NCBI GenBank assembly: GCA_918797485.1
Contig: CAKKNE010000005.1
Coordinates: 4,278,001-4,342,000, forward strand
Source of the DNA: Pelagomonas calceolata
Taxonomy: Eukaryota; Sar; Pelagophyceae; Pelagomonadales; Pelagomonadaceae
Length of the DNA stretch: 64,000 nucleotides
Direction of reading: 5' to 3'
In this document: one piece after another, positions 19,537 to 27,920 of the stretch
How positions within the stretch are numbered: the first letter of the stretch is position 1
Layout: each line of letters opens with the position of its first letter
Position numbers and translations under genes: made by a program
Notes under the pieces: generated by a model
What the model saw: only the letters and a program-made list of their open reading frames with translations
The model's database searches: none
Told to the model about the DNA's origin: nothing

Positions 19537-20766
19537 ATGTCGGCCCACCAGCTCCACCGGTCCCTCGCACGGCTCAACCTGCGCTGCTTTAATGTAAGGC
19601 CACAACGCGTGCAGATCTTGCGAACGCCGACGGCCTTTTACGAGTCACTCATCGAGCGCTGCGACCACGCGACGACTCGCGTGACGCTCAGCGCCTTATA
19701 CTGGGGCACGGGCCCGCTAGCTTTGAACCTAGCGGAGGCCGTGGCGCGCGCGGCGAGCCGCGGCGTCGCCGTCAACGTGACCCTGGACGCGGCGCGGGCC
19801 GGGCGGCGTGATAAAGACGGGCGGACGTCCGTCGACGCGCTGGCCGCCGTTGAAGAAGCCGGCGGTGACATACACCTCGTCGACGCGTCGGGGCGCTCGG
19901 GCTTGATCGGCGAGATCCTGGGCGTCTACCACGCCAAGGCCTGCGTCTTCGACGACGCGGCGCTGCTCACGGGCGCGAACCTCAGCGAGGAGTACTTCCG
20001 CTCGCGCCAGGACCGCTACGTCGTCGTGCGCGATAGTAAAGTTGCGGACTGGTACGACCGCGCCGTGCGCGCGGCCGCGGCGGCGCCGGACGCGGGAGAA
20101 CGGGCGCGGGCGCTCCGCGAACTCTGCACGGGGCCCGCGCCGGCGCCGCCGCCGCGGCGCCGCCGCTTCCACCGGTCGCGGCGGCGGCCCGCGGCGACGC
20201 TCTTCCCGACGGCGCAAGTGCGCGACCTCTTGGATCTCGACGCGCGGGCGCTGTCCGCCGTGCTGGCCGCGAGTCCGCGCTGCGGCCTCTCCACGGCCTA
20301 CGCGAACCCGCCGCCCGCCGTCGTCGAAGCGCTCGGGCGGGCGGCCGCGACGGTCGTCGTGCCCTCCCCCGACACGCACGGCTTCGCCGGCGCGACGGGC
20401 GCCAAGGCTTTCCTGCCGCTCGCGCACGCGCGCTTCGCCTGGGACCTCGCGACGAAGCTCAAGGGGTCGGGCGACGTGCGCGCGTGGGCCGCGCCGCGCG
20501 AGACCTACCACGCCAAGGGCTGCTGGGCGTTTTCGGCGGGCGACGAGCGGCGCGTCGGCGCGACGGTCGTCGGGTCCTCGAACTGGAACGTGCGGTCGCA
20601 TCGGCGCGACGTCGAGCTCGGCGCAGCGTTGGTCGTGCGCGACGGCGCGTTGCGGCGCCGCCTCGGCGACGAGTGGCGCCGGTTGCGGTCGCGTGCCCGC
20701 GATCCCGTGGCGGCGCCGCCGGCCTGGACGGCGTTGTTGCGTTTTTTTTTGCGGCCCTTTGCCTAG
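19537..20766 (+). CDS. PGS1: Phosphatidylglycerophosphate synthase, phospholipase-D-type
   Basis: 409 residues with two HKD half-sites. The first is near residue 131 (YHAKACVFDD followed by LLTGANLSEEYF and QDRYVVV). The second is near residue 323 (YHAKGCWAF followed by VVGSSNWNVRSHRRDVELG). The N-terminal VQILRTPTAFYESLIE, LSALYWGTG and the spacing match eukaryotic CDP-diacylglycerol-glycerol-3-phosphate 3-phosphatidyltransferase. This is the committed step to phosphatidylglycerol and cardiolipin, normally in mitochondria. The N-terminus (HRSLARLNLRCFNVRP) is basic and could be a short mitochondrial presequence. The stop at 20764-20766 is followed by a duplicated copy of the gene's own tail. 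Confidence 0.88.
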   Translation: MSAHQLHRSLARLNLRCFNVRPQRVQILRTPTAFYESLIERCDHATTRVTLSALYWGTGPLALNLAEAVARAASRGVAVNVTLDAARAGRRDKDGRTSVDALAAVEEAGGDIHLVDASGRSGLIGEILGVYHAKACVFDDAALLTGANLSEEYFRSRQDRYVVVRDSKVADWYDRAVRAAAAAPDAGERARALRELCTGPAPAPPPRRRRFHRSRRRPAATLFPTAQVRDLLDLDARALSAVLAASPRCGLSTAYANPPPAVVEALGRAAATVVVPSPDTHGFAGATGAKAFLPLAHARFAWDLATKLKGSGDVRAWAAPRETYHAKGCWAFSAGDERRVGATVVGSSNWNVRSHRRDVELGAALVVRDGALRRRLGDEWRRLRSRARDPVAAPPAWTALLRFFLRPFA

Positions 20767-20880
20767 TATGTGCCGCACGCGCACCACTGCCACCAGCCTG
20801 AGGTGTCGGAGCCGGCGTCCGAGCCGCCGGCCTGGACGGCGTTGTCGCGAGGGGTCTTGCGGCCCTTCGCCTAGTTATGT
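20716..20880 (+). repeat. Direct repeat duplicating the 3' tail of the PGS1-like gene
   Basis: Two copies of about 56 bp occur at 20716-20771 and 20824-20880. Each runs from CCGCCGGCCTGGACGGCG through GCGGCCCTT to GCCTAG-TATGT, so both contain the stop codon. Copy 1 has a long T run (about ten Ts) where copy 2 has CGCGAGGGGTC. The second copy lies in the 3' region and may encode nothing. Confidence 0.75.
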
Positions 20881-20977
20881 CTGTTGTAAACTTACTTTCT
20901 ATGTACATATGGGACAGGAACGAGAGCGGGTATGTCGATATTCTTTCTTCTTTTTTTCTTTCTTGCGAATTGGACGG

Positions 20978-22444
20978 CTATACGTGTGGTACGGCCGTCG
21001 ATATGGCATGCGCGGCATCGCCCAAGCCGGCGGAGACGACCATGGTGGCGGCCCCGCTTCCGAGCGCGGACAAGCTATATCGGCCGCCGGGCAGGATCTC
21101 GTCGCCGGCTTCCGCGGCCTCGCGGTGTTTCCACGCGAGCAAGCACGGCAGCAGGCCGAACAGATACGTGTTCGCGTAGCCGCCCGTCAAACTGAGCAGC
21201 GGGAGGAACACGTTCGGCCCGGACAACGCCAGCGCGAGCGGCGGGAGGAAGCACGCCGCCGCGACGATGGCCTCGTTCGAGGAATCGTCGTCGTCATCGC
21301 CGCCGACGAGGCCGCGGATCTCCTCGAGCTGGCCGACCGCGGCGCCCGTGAAGGACGTCGCGACGGCGGTCACCGAGAAGACGGCGAGCGCGGCGCAGGC
21401 CGGGCCGCGCAGTTCGTCGGGCAGGCCCCGCGCGGCGTCGAGCAGTTCGCCGGGCGCCGCGGCCTCGCCGGGCCGGCCCAGGACCGACGCGCAGAAGGCG
21501 ATGTAGGCGACGGCTGGTGCCGCGGAGCCCAGAACCACGGACTCGCGGATCTTTTCTGTATCACCTTTGAAGCGCTTCGCGATGATCGGCACGACGTTCT
21601 GGAAGACCAGCGCGCCCAGCAGGATCGGCGCCGCCGTCATCAGGGCACTGCCAGGTTCCGACGCCGTCCCAGGTTGGGCGAGTAGCGACAGGTCGACAGA
21701 CGGTGCTGCTAAGACGAGGAGCGCCCCCAACGCGCCGACCATGGCCACGACTAGTCCCGAGTTCGCGGCGTCGGCCAGAACTGATGGCGCTCCCGCGAGC
21801 AGTGTCGCCGCGAGGAAGAAGGCGATTCGGTGGCCGACGTAGCCGTCCGCGCTGCCCAAAGCGTCGCCGCCCGCGGCGACGTAGGCGCCCATGAGCATCA
21901 GATTCGTGACAACGAAGAACGCGCTCGTGAGCTGCGCGCCGCTCTCGCCGAGGGCGTCGCGGCTCAGCGCGCGCAGCGAGACGTCCTCGTCGCCGCGGCG
22001 CACGGCCGCGGCCGCGACCTCGCCCAGGAGGAGCCCCGTGCCGACGTTCGCGGCCCACAGGCAGATCGTCAGCGCGGCCGCCGGGTAGAAGCCCGGCCCG
22101 GCGCAGACCGTCGGGATCGCGAGGATGCCGCCGCCGACCATGTTTCCTGCGGCTAGGGCGGCGGCGCCGAAGACGCCGCCGTCCGTCGCGGCGGCGTCCG
22201 GCTCGGCGTCGGGCGCCGCGGCGAGGCGGAGGCGCTGGGAGCGGGGTGCGGCGGCCGCGGCAGCGTGACCTGACCGACTCCGGTGAGCCAACGCGCTGTG
22301 TGCCGTGCGGGAGACGTCAGAATTTAACAAATTCGTTGCTCCAGTTTTTGTAAGGGTGAAGCGTCCGGAGACCGTCGTTCGTAGGGACATGACATTGTCG
22401 AATATCAGAAGGCTTATGAGCCAAACGAGACAGCGCGACGCCAT
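20978..22444 (-). CDS. Tryptophan/tyrosine-permease-like transporter, possibly plastid-targeted
   Basis: 488 residues. Residues 1-22 resemble a signal peptide (CLVWLISLLIFDNVMS), followed by a Ser/Thr/Arg-rich, acid-poor stretch to about residue 75. That is a plausible bipartite plastid leader. From residue 88 come about eleven membrane helices, opening with the hydroxy/aromatic amino-acid permease hallmark (FGAAALAAGNMVGGGILAIPTV). Then follow LTSAFFVVTNLMLMGAYVA and ILLGALVFQNVVPIIAKRFKGD. Bacterial relatives are H+-coupled aromatic amino-acid importers; plastid-type homologues occur in algae and plants. An acidic loop (GGDDDDDSS) lies near residue 397. It is divergent from the cyclin gene. 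Confidence 0.8.
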   Translation of the reverse strand: MASRCLVWLISLLIFDNVMSLRTTVSGRFTLTKTGATNLLNSDVSRTAHSALAHRSRSGHAAAAAAPRSQRLRLAAAPDAEPDAAATDGGVFGAAALAAGNMVGGGILAIPTVCAGPGFYPAAALTICLWAANVGTGLLLGEVAAAAVRRGDEDVSLRALSRDALGESGAQLTSAFFVVTNLMLMGAYVAAGGDALGSADGYVGHRIAFFLAATLLAGAPSVLADAANSGLVVAMVGALGALLVLAAPSVDLSLLAQPGTASEPGSALMTAAPILLGALVFQNVVPIIAKRFKGDTEKIRESVVLGSAAPAVAYIAFCASVLGRPGEAAAPGELLDAARGLPDELRGPACAALAVFSVTAVATSFTGAAVGQLEEIRGLVGGDDDDDSSNEAIVAAACFLPPLALALSGPNVFLPLLSLTGGYANTYLFGLLPCLLAWKHREAAEAGDEILPGGRYSLSALGSGAATMVVSAGLGDAAHAISTAVPHV

Positions 22445-23166
22445 CTTGGCGCCGCTCAGCGGCCGCTATTTGGGCAGCGCTGCTGGTATGACAAGAAATG
22501 CCTACTAGCTTCGCCAGATCAGTCCGCCCATTGCTAGACACGTTCCCGACGCGTATCTCAGCGCCAGGAAGCAAAGAGCAGAAGTGGAGGTCATTCTGTC
22601 ATTATCGCGCGCGGTAGGCGCGTTTACTCAGGAGCCTTCAGATCTCGCACCGCCCGTCCTTCACACCAGTCGAGTACGCGAGCGAACGTCCCAGTGCCAC
22701 GAGCGGCGCCGGGCGCGCGATCCCGAACCTTCTCTCATGAGCGTCGCGCACCGTCCGCGCCTACGGTATGGCCCTGCAAGACTCGACCAAGACCACGCGG
22801 AGCCAGGCAGGCTTCCTCGTGGGCGGCGGAGAGCAGTCAGAGGGCTGCTTCGAGCCATAGGCGGCGCACCAATGAGACTCGACCCTCGAAGACTTTCAAT
22901 TTACGCCGGCCTGCTCGTTCAATTTTGTGGCTGCTAACGAGGCGCACAGATCACCTCCTGCCCTAGCACTTGACACAGCGCTTCAGCTACCTTAAACCGC
23001 GCGCTGCAGCAAGTTTCCCCGCTGCGCCGCACGATAAACACGCTGCGCTGCTTTCAAAAGCACCTCAAACCGCACAGCGCATAGCGCGCGCCGGCCGCCT
23101 CTATAGCGCCGCAAAACCCCCCACCCTTGCCGCGGCCAACCCCCGCGCCCGCGCCAGCAAAAAAAA
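22445..23166. promoter_or_regulatory. Divergent intergenic region, permease / cyclin
   Basis: 720 bp between two start codons. No copy of the GCTAG hairpin element with a proper loop was found; CTACTAGC and GCTAGACAC occur separately at 22500-22545. A CTCTATAGCGCC sequence lies about 60 bp before the cyclin start. No additional ORF or RNA gene is supported. Confidence 0.4.
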
Positions 23167-24261
23167 ATGGTCCGCACGCGCCGCGGCGCGACGACCGGCG
23201 AGGCGGACGACAACGCGAGCGACGGCGACGTCGAGATCTTCGACGAGCGGCCGCCGGCGCCGCCGCCGCGGCCGCGGCCCGCCGCCGGCCGCGGCCGCCA
23301 GGCCTTTGGGGCCGTCGACCCGAACCAGGGCCGAAAAAGGAAGGCGCGGCCGCCGCCCGACCAAAGAGACGATAAGAGGCCCAAGAAGCAGAGGGAGACG
23401 GTGCCCTACGATGTCGATGTCGACAACGCCCACGACGAGCAGCAAGTTACCGAATATGTGGTGGACCTCTACAAGCACTACAAGTCCGTGGAAAGTACGT
23501 GGCCCATCGAGGCGTACATCGAGTTCCAGCAGGACATCAACGCCAAGATGCGCGCCGTTTTAGTCGATTGGCTCGTCGAGGTCCACCTCAAGTTCAAGAT
23601 GCTCCAGCCCACGCTGTATCTCACGGTCCAGATCATCGACCGCTACTTGTCGTCAAAGCAGATCCACCGCAAGAAGCTCCAGCTGCTCGGCGTGTCCGCT
23701 TTATTTGTAGCCTGCAAGTACGAGGAGATCTACCCGCCCGAGGTCGCCGACTTCACGTACATTACTGATCATGCTTATGCCGCCGAAGAGGTCCTGGACA
23801 TGGAGATGAAGATTTTGTTGGAGCTCGACTGGAAGATCACGGCGCCGAACGCGCACCTGTGGATCGAGCGCTTGTGTGCCGTGTCTAGGGCTTCCTCGCG
23901 CGTCAAGCACCGCGCCGAGTACTACTCGCAGCGGACGTTGCAGGAGTACGCCCTGCTCGACTTCAAGCCGTCGCAAATTGCGGCGGCGGCCGTCCACTTG
24001 TCGCTGGTCGCCGAGGCGCGGGAGAACCGTGATAATAGGGAGTGCTGGCCGCGGCCGTGCGAGCGGCTGACGGGCTACACGCAGCTCGAGCTCTACGCCT
24101 GCGCCAAGGCCATCTCCTTCCACGTGAACGGCGGCGTCGACTCCAAAAGGAGGTTGGTAGCGTGCAAGAAGAAGTTCGGCCGCCACGACTTCGCCGAGGT
24201 TTCTTCATCAGGCAAGTGCCCGGTGCTGAAGCGGCCGCGCGAGCTGGCGCTGGAGTCGTAG
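23167..24261 (+). CDS. B-type mitotic cyclin
   Basis: 364 residues. Residues 100-235 form the N-terminal cyclin box, including the hallmark MRAVLVDWLVEVHLKFKM and LYLTVQIIDRYLS, GVSALFVACKYEEIYPPEV. Residues 236-345 form the C-terminal box (LLELDWKITAPNAHLW, YSQRTLQEYALLDF). The MRAxLVDWLVEVH signature places it with A/B cyclins, which activate CDK1 at G2/M. The N-terminus is basic and low-complexity. Residues 43-52 (GRQAFGAVDPN) resemble a destruction box with Phe in place of Leu, which would allow APC/C-mediated turnover if functional. Confidence 0.92.
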   Translation: MVRTRRGATTGEADDNASDGDVEIFDERPPAPPPRPRPAAGRGRQAFGAVDPNQGRKRKARPPPDQRDDKRPKKQRETVPYDVDVDNAHDEQQVTEYVVDLYKHYKSVESTWPIEAYIEFQQDINAKMRAVLVDWLVEVHLKFKMLQPTLYLTVQIIDRYLSSKQIHRKKLQLLGVSALFVACKYEEIYPPEVADFTYITDHAYAAEEVLDMEMKILLELDWKITAPNAHLWIERLCAVSRASSRVKHRAEYYSQRTLQEYALLDFKPSQIAAAAVHLSLVAEARENRDNRECWPRPCERLTGYTQLELYACAKAISFHVNGGVDSKRRLVACKKKFGRHDFAEVSSSGKCPVLKRPRELALES

Positions 24262-24639
24262 TGGTGCCCGGTCGCTTCGCCTAACTCACGTTTAGTGTTA
24301 TTCGCTCGCGTCGACGGCGTCGGGGCGTCCTTGGTCCGCGGCGCGCGGGCGCGATTTGCACTCCGCCAGTTACGTTCGCTGTCTTGAGAGTCGTACAGAG
24401 TCGTCCAGGGACGCATCCCGAGGCGTGCGTCGCAGCCGCCGCCCCGAACGCCAGATTTCCTCAGCTGTCCCACACCTTGGCCGCATCCATCTCGGACGCG
24501 CCGCGACGCCCAATCGGCAGCCCGGCGCGCGCAAGCGACGCATTAGTGTGTACATTGCTGCCTCGGAGCAGCAGTGATAAGCAGTGTAGCTGCCCCCAGC
24601 ATCTGCCATCGAGGAGGGGAGCAGCACAGCAGCAGCAGC

Positions 24640-26331
24640 ATGTCGTCGAAGGAGACCGAGGGCCTCCTGGCCGGCTCGGTCGAGCAGGCCTACCTCGAGA
24701 ATCGGAGCGCGGGCGGCAAGCGGCGGACGGAAGCGCTCGGGGCCCTGCAGGCCATGTACGTCTTCCAGTTCTGCGGGAGTCTCGCGTACGGCATGTGGGC
24801 CGTGATCTCGCCCTATTTCCTCGAGGCGCGCGGTTACAGCACCGTCGGAGCGGCGAACATGTACACGATGGCCTGGGTGGCCTACAACGTCGGCCAGATC
24901 ATCATGAGCCCGATCGCGGGAGACATCGCGGATGGCCACGGGAGACGACCGGTCTTCCTCGCGAGCGCGTTCGTGGTCACGATTTTCTTCCTGACCTTTG
25001 TGTATCCGGCCTCCTGGTGGTGGATCACGGGGTCGTTCTTCCAGGGCGCCGCCGACGTGTCGTGGGGCCTGGCTAACGCTGTCGTCGTCGATTGCGTCGG
25101 GCAGGGCGTCGTGCCCGGCGGCGCCGAGGACTGGGCGCCGATCCGCGCGTTCCGCGCCGTCGCCACGGGCCTGCGCCACGACACGCTCGACGACAACGTG
25201 CGGCAGGAGCTCGCCGTCGCGATGGAGAGCGTCTGGATCCTGGGCGGCGCCGGGGCGCTCGTCGGCTCCGCCTTGGCGTACCCTGTGTGGACCTACTTTA
25301 ACGATGGCGCGGCCATGGCCTTCCCGGGCGTTTTTTATGCCACACTCTTGTGGTTCGCGTACGAAAAATTCCCGGAGACGAGACCCGACCAGGCCGCGGC
25401 GCAGCGCCTCGACTCACCCGCGGCCGTCGGCGCGGCAATAAGGGACGGCATTGCGTCGCAAGCGGAGGCGATTCCGCTCGTATTGAGGGATAGAAGAGCG
25501 GCGTGGCTTGTCGGCAGCTATTTCACTCTGTACGTCGTGATGACGGGCCTGCTCAACATTGGGATTTATTGGGGCCAGGCGACGTTTGGCTGGGGCATCG
25601 AGTCCGGCACGGTGTTTACTTGTTTGTCCATCGCGGCGCCGTTCGTCGGCGCCGTCGCGGCCTCAGCAGCATTATTTCCCTCGTCGCTGCGCTACGCGCG
25701 GTCCGTCGCGCTCCTCCTCGCGCTGTCGATCGTCGGCTCCCTCGCGGTGGGCTTCCTCGACGACTCGGCCGCGGCGCTCACTCTGGTGCCCCTCGCGACG
25801 GTGGGCTGGGGCGTCTTCCCGACGCTCACGGCGCTACTGACGCCCGAGGCGTCCGGCGACCAGCAGGGGCACTTGCAGGGCACGCTCCTGTGTGGAAATC
25901 AAATTTCGGGCGCCCCACGCCATCGGCGCGATGCTGTCTCCGTAGCTGCGTCTGCTCGACGGCGTGGAGTTTCCAGGCCATCGACGCGACGTATCCCCGT
26001 GAACGCGTCGGCTCGATGGCGTGGAGGTTCACGAAGGTCCACGCAATATTACTCAGGATAACCTAACTCACTGGTTGATTTCAACACAGGCGCGCTCTGG
26101 GCGACGACGAACGTCGGCGGCCTGGTCGGGCTAGGGCTCTACTTGTTAGTCTACAACGCCACGGCTGGTGCCGCGCCGCCGACTGGCAGCGCGGTCTGGC
26201 TACTGTCTGCCGGGGGCATGGCCATCGCGGCGTTGTGCGCGCTCGCGGCCGGTGAACCGGAGCAAGAGGCGTTCTCGCTCGTCAAATTCGTACGGTCGGG
26301 GCGCGTATCCGTGCCGGACGCGAATATATAA
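24640..26331 (+). CDS. Major facilitator superfamily transporter, two exons
   Basis: Exons 24640-25891 and 26090-26331 give 497 residues. The start MSSKETEGLL is chosen because the upstream in-frame part is low-complexity. The first half shows the MFS pattern: helix 1 (ALQAMYVFQFCGSLAYGMW), helix 2 and loop (MAWVAYNVGQIIMSPIAGDIADGHGRRPVFL, the DxxxRR-type loop). Exon 2 supplies the last helices (NVGGLVGLGLYLLV, AVWLLSAGGMAIAALCALAAG). Between helices near residue 220 there is a longer polar loop. Removing the 198-bp intron joins the frames in phase 1. Substrate unknown; the layout is close to tetracycline-resistance-like or organic solute MFS carriers. Confidence 0.85.
25888..26089 (+). mobile_element. 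Introner (intron-forming short DNA transposon) in the MFS gene
   Basis: A 202-bp element with terminal inverted repeats CTGTGTGGAAATCA and TGATTTCAACACAG (one mismatch). It is flanked by the 8-bp duplication GCACGCTC/GCGCGCTC (25880-25887 and 26090-26097). The intron is 25892-26089, GTGGAAATC...AACACAG, so the first four bases of the element stay in the exon. Duplication plus these four bases add 12 nt to the mRNA, keeping the frame. The interior carries CCATCGACGCGACG and an inverted partner GCGTCGGCTCGATGGCGT. The same family forms an intron at 49.8 kb. Confidence 0.85.
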
Positions 26332-26399
26332 CAATTCATTAACAGTATTCAACCTCGGTCTCTTGCTCGGTCCTGTAGACCTCTCATTTTGAGACTTTG

Positions 26400-26422
26400 G
26401 CTAGTGTCTTACAGGCCGCTAG
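26400..26422 (+). promoter_or_regulatory. Copy 5 of the GCTAG hairpin promoter element
   Basis: GCTAGTG, loop TCTTACAGGC, CGCTAG-A. It lies between two genes on the same strand and ends 199 bp before the Zn2Cys6 factor start at 26622. It is therefore tied to a 5' end, although it is also close to the MFS stop. Confidence 0.7.
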
Positions 26423-26621
26423 ATAACATGCTCTGCGCCGTAAAAAAGCTAGCCTAGATTGACAGTCTGGCCCTCATCTTCACCATTTAGATCCTCAAAG
26501 GCCGATCTGTGCAGCGGAGGCGACATCTCGCAGCGCCTCGCAGCCGAAACTCTAATCTGGGCCACTGCATCTTCAAGGAGCTTTCGACAGAGAAACAACC
26601 AGCGGCGCGAAGTCACAGATC

Positions 26622-27851
26622 ATGAGCGAACCCACACCAGAAACGCAACCAAAACTACTGCGCCAGACGTGCCTCGCGTGCCGGCAGAGCAAGGTCAAAT
26701 GCGACCGCGCCTCGCCGGCGTGCGGCCGCTGCGTCCGCCTCGGCATTGCGTGTATTGATTCGGCGCCGTCGCGGCGCGGCCGCGGCCGCTCGGTCGGCAA
26801 GAAGACGGCCGCGCTCCAGCAGCTCTCGGGCAGCGCCCTGGACTCCGTGAAGAGCGGTCCGGACCACACGACGCGAGATATACAAGATACGGCGACGCGC
26901 GGCGGCGCCGTCTCGATCGAGCACGTGCGCGAGTGGCTCCTCGTCGCATTGGCGCGAGACTCCTCGACGCTCTTCGCGCGGGCCTCGCTCATGGCGTCCC
27001 AGGGAAAACTCAAGCTCTCGGACGTCTTCGCCGTGCCCGCCGTGAACGGCGCCTGCTGCGCGGTGCGATCCGAATGCTGCGCGTTCCACGAGCGGCTCCC
27101 GCCCGGTAATCCCTTCTCGCGGCGCTTTGCGGGACCAGCACCGGTGACGCCGCAGCTCTCGCCGGAGCACCCGCCGTCGACGCTGGACGGCGACGGTGTT
27201 GACCCCCCTGCGACCAAACGCGCGCGGGCGGGCCCGATCCCCGACGCGCCGACGGCGAGGGCGGTCGGCACCGACACGCGCGCCGACGACGCTGCCGCGC
27301 AAGCCGCCGAGGCGCTCGCTTCGAGCTTTCCGGTCGCGCTGCCGAACGCGGCGAAGGCGCTACTGAGAACTGCGTATAACGAGACGTATGTGTGGTTCCG
27401 CGTGTGCGTCGACGGTGCGATCAGCTTTGGCGCCTCGGCGGCCTTCGATCACCAGATCTGTAGCCGTCAAGCGATGGCCGCGCACTTTTCGCTGAACACC
27501 ACGCCGGTGCCGTCGCTATACCACGACGCGGCGGGCCTCGGCAGTCACGCGGACGCCATCGGTCGGCTCCACGCCGAGCTCGCCCTCAAATCACGCGCCG
27601 CGCCGGGCTCGAAACATATCGACTGCACGACGAAGATGGGTCGTACGATGCTGAAAGGACGGACTGGCGACATTCCGTGCGATGTCGAGCTCTCGCTCAG
27701 CGTGTACCACGGCGGCCGCATCACGGTCATCGCCCAGGTCTACCACCCGCTCTCCGAAGCGGACCGGCCCGTCTGCCCGGCCACCGCCCACAGCAAGGAC
27801 GCGCCGCTCTTCGACGAGGACCAGCTCTATACCCTCGCCGAGCTCATCTGA
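26622..27851 (+). CDS. Zn(II)2Cys6 binuclear-cluster transcription factor
   Basis: 409 residues. Residues 17-44 give the complete cluster with spacing C-x2-C-x6-C-x6-C-x2-C-x6-C (C17, C20, C27, C34, C37, C44) and the basic loop RQSKVKCDR. The family binds CGG-type DNA sites, usually as dimers. Residues 60-230 are variable. Residues 230-400 contain a compact alpha/beta region (ALLRTAYNETYVWFRVCVDG, CDVELSLSVYHGGRITVIAQVY) that resembles a PAS-like sensor domain of some fungal cluster proteins; that assignment is tentative. Zn2Cys6 proteins occur in stramenopiles as well as fungi. Composition matches neighbouring genes, so recent transfer is not indicated. Confidence 0.88.
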   Translation: MSEPTPETQPKLLRQTCLACRQSKVKCDRASPACGRCVRLGIACIDSAPSRRGRGRSVGKKTAALQQLSGSALDSVKSGPDHTTRDIQDTATRGGAVSIEHVREWLLVALARDSSTLFARASLMASQGKLKLSDVFAVPAVNGACCAVRSECCAFHERLPPGNPFSRRFAGPAPVTPQLSPEHPPSTLDGDGVDPPATKRARAGPIPDAPTARAVGTDTRADDAAAQAAEALASSFPVALPNAAKALLRTAYNETYVWFRVCVDGAISFGASAAFDHQICSRQAMAAHFSLNTTPVPSLYHDAAGLGSHADAIGRLHAELALKSRAAPGSKHIDCTTKMGRTMLKGRTGDIPCDVELSLSVYHGGRITVIAQVYHPLSEADRPVCPATAHSKDAPLFDEDQLYTLAELI

Positions 27852-27920
27852 TTCTGCGCCGCCGTTCCTCCTTTGAGAAGGCGTGGTCTCCCCTTGTGCC
27901 CTAAGTATACTGACAAAATC

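Noticed and set aside
19729-20793. 354-codon minus-strand frame over PGS1
   Set aside because: Arg/Gly/Ala-biased shadow of a gene with two clear HKD sites.
26622-27851. Fungal contamination or recent transfer suggested by the Zn2Cys6 factor
   Set aside because: GC content and style match neighbours, the gene has the local hairpin promoter element upstream, and Zn2Cys6 proteins are known in stramenopiles.
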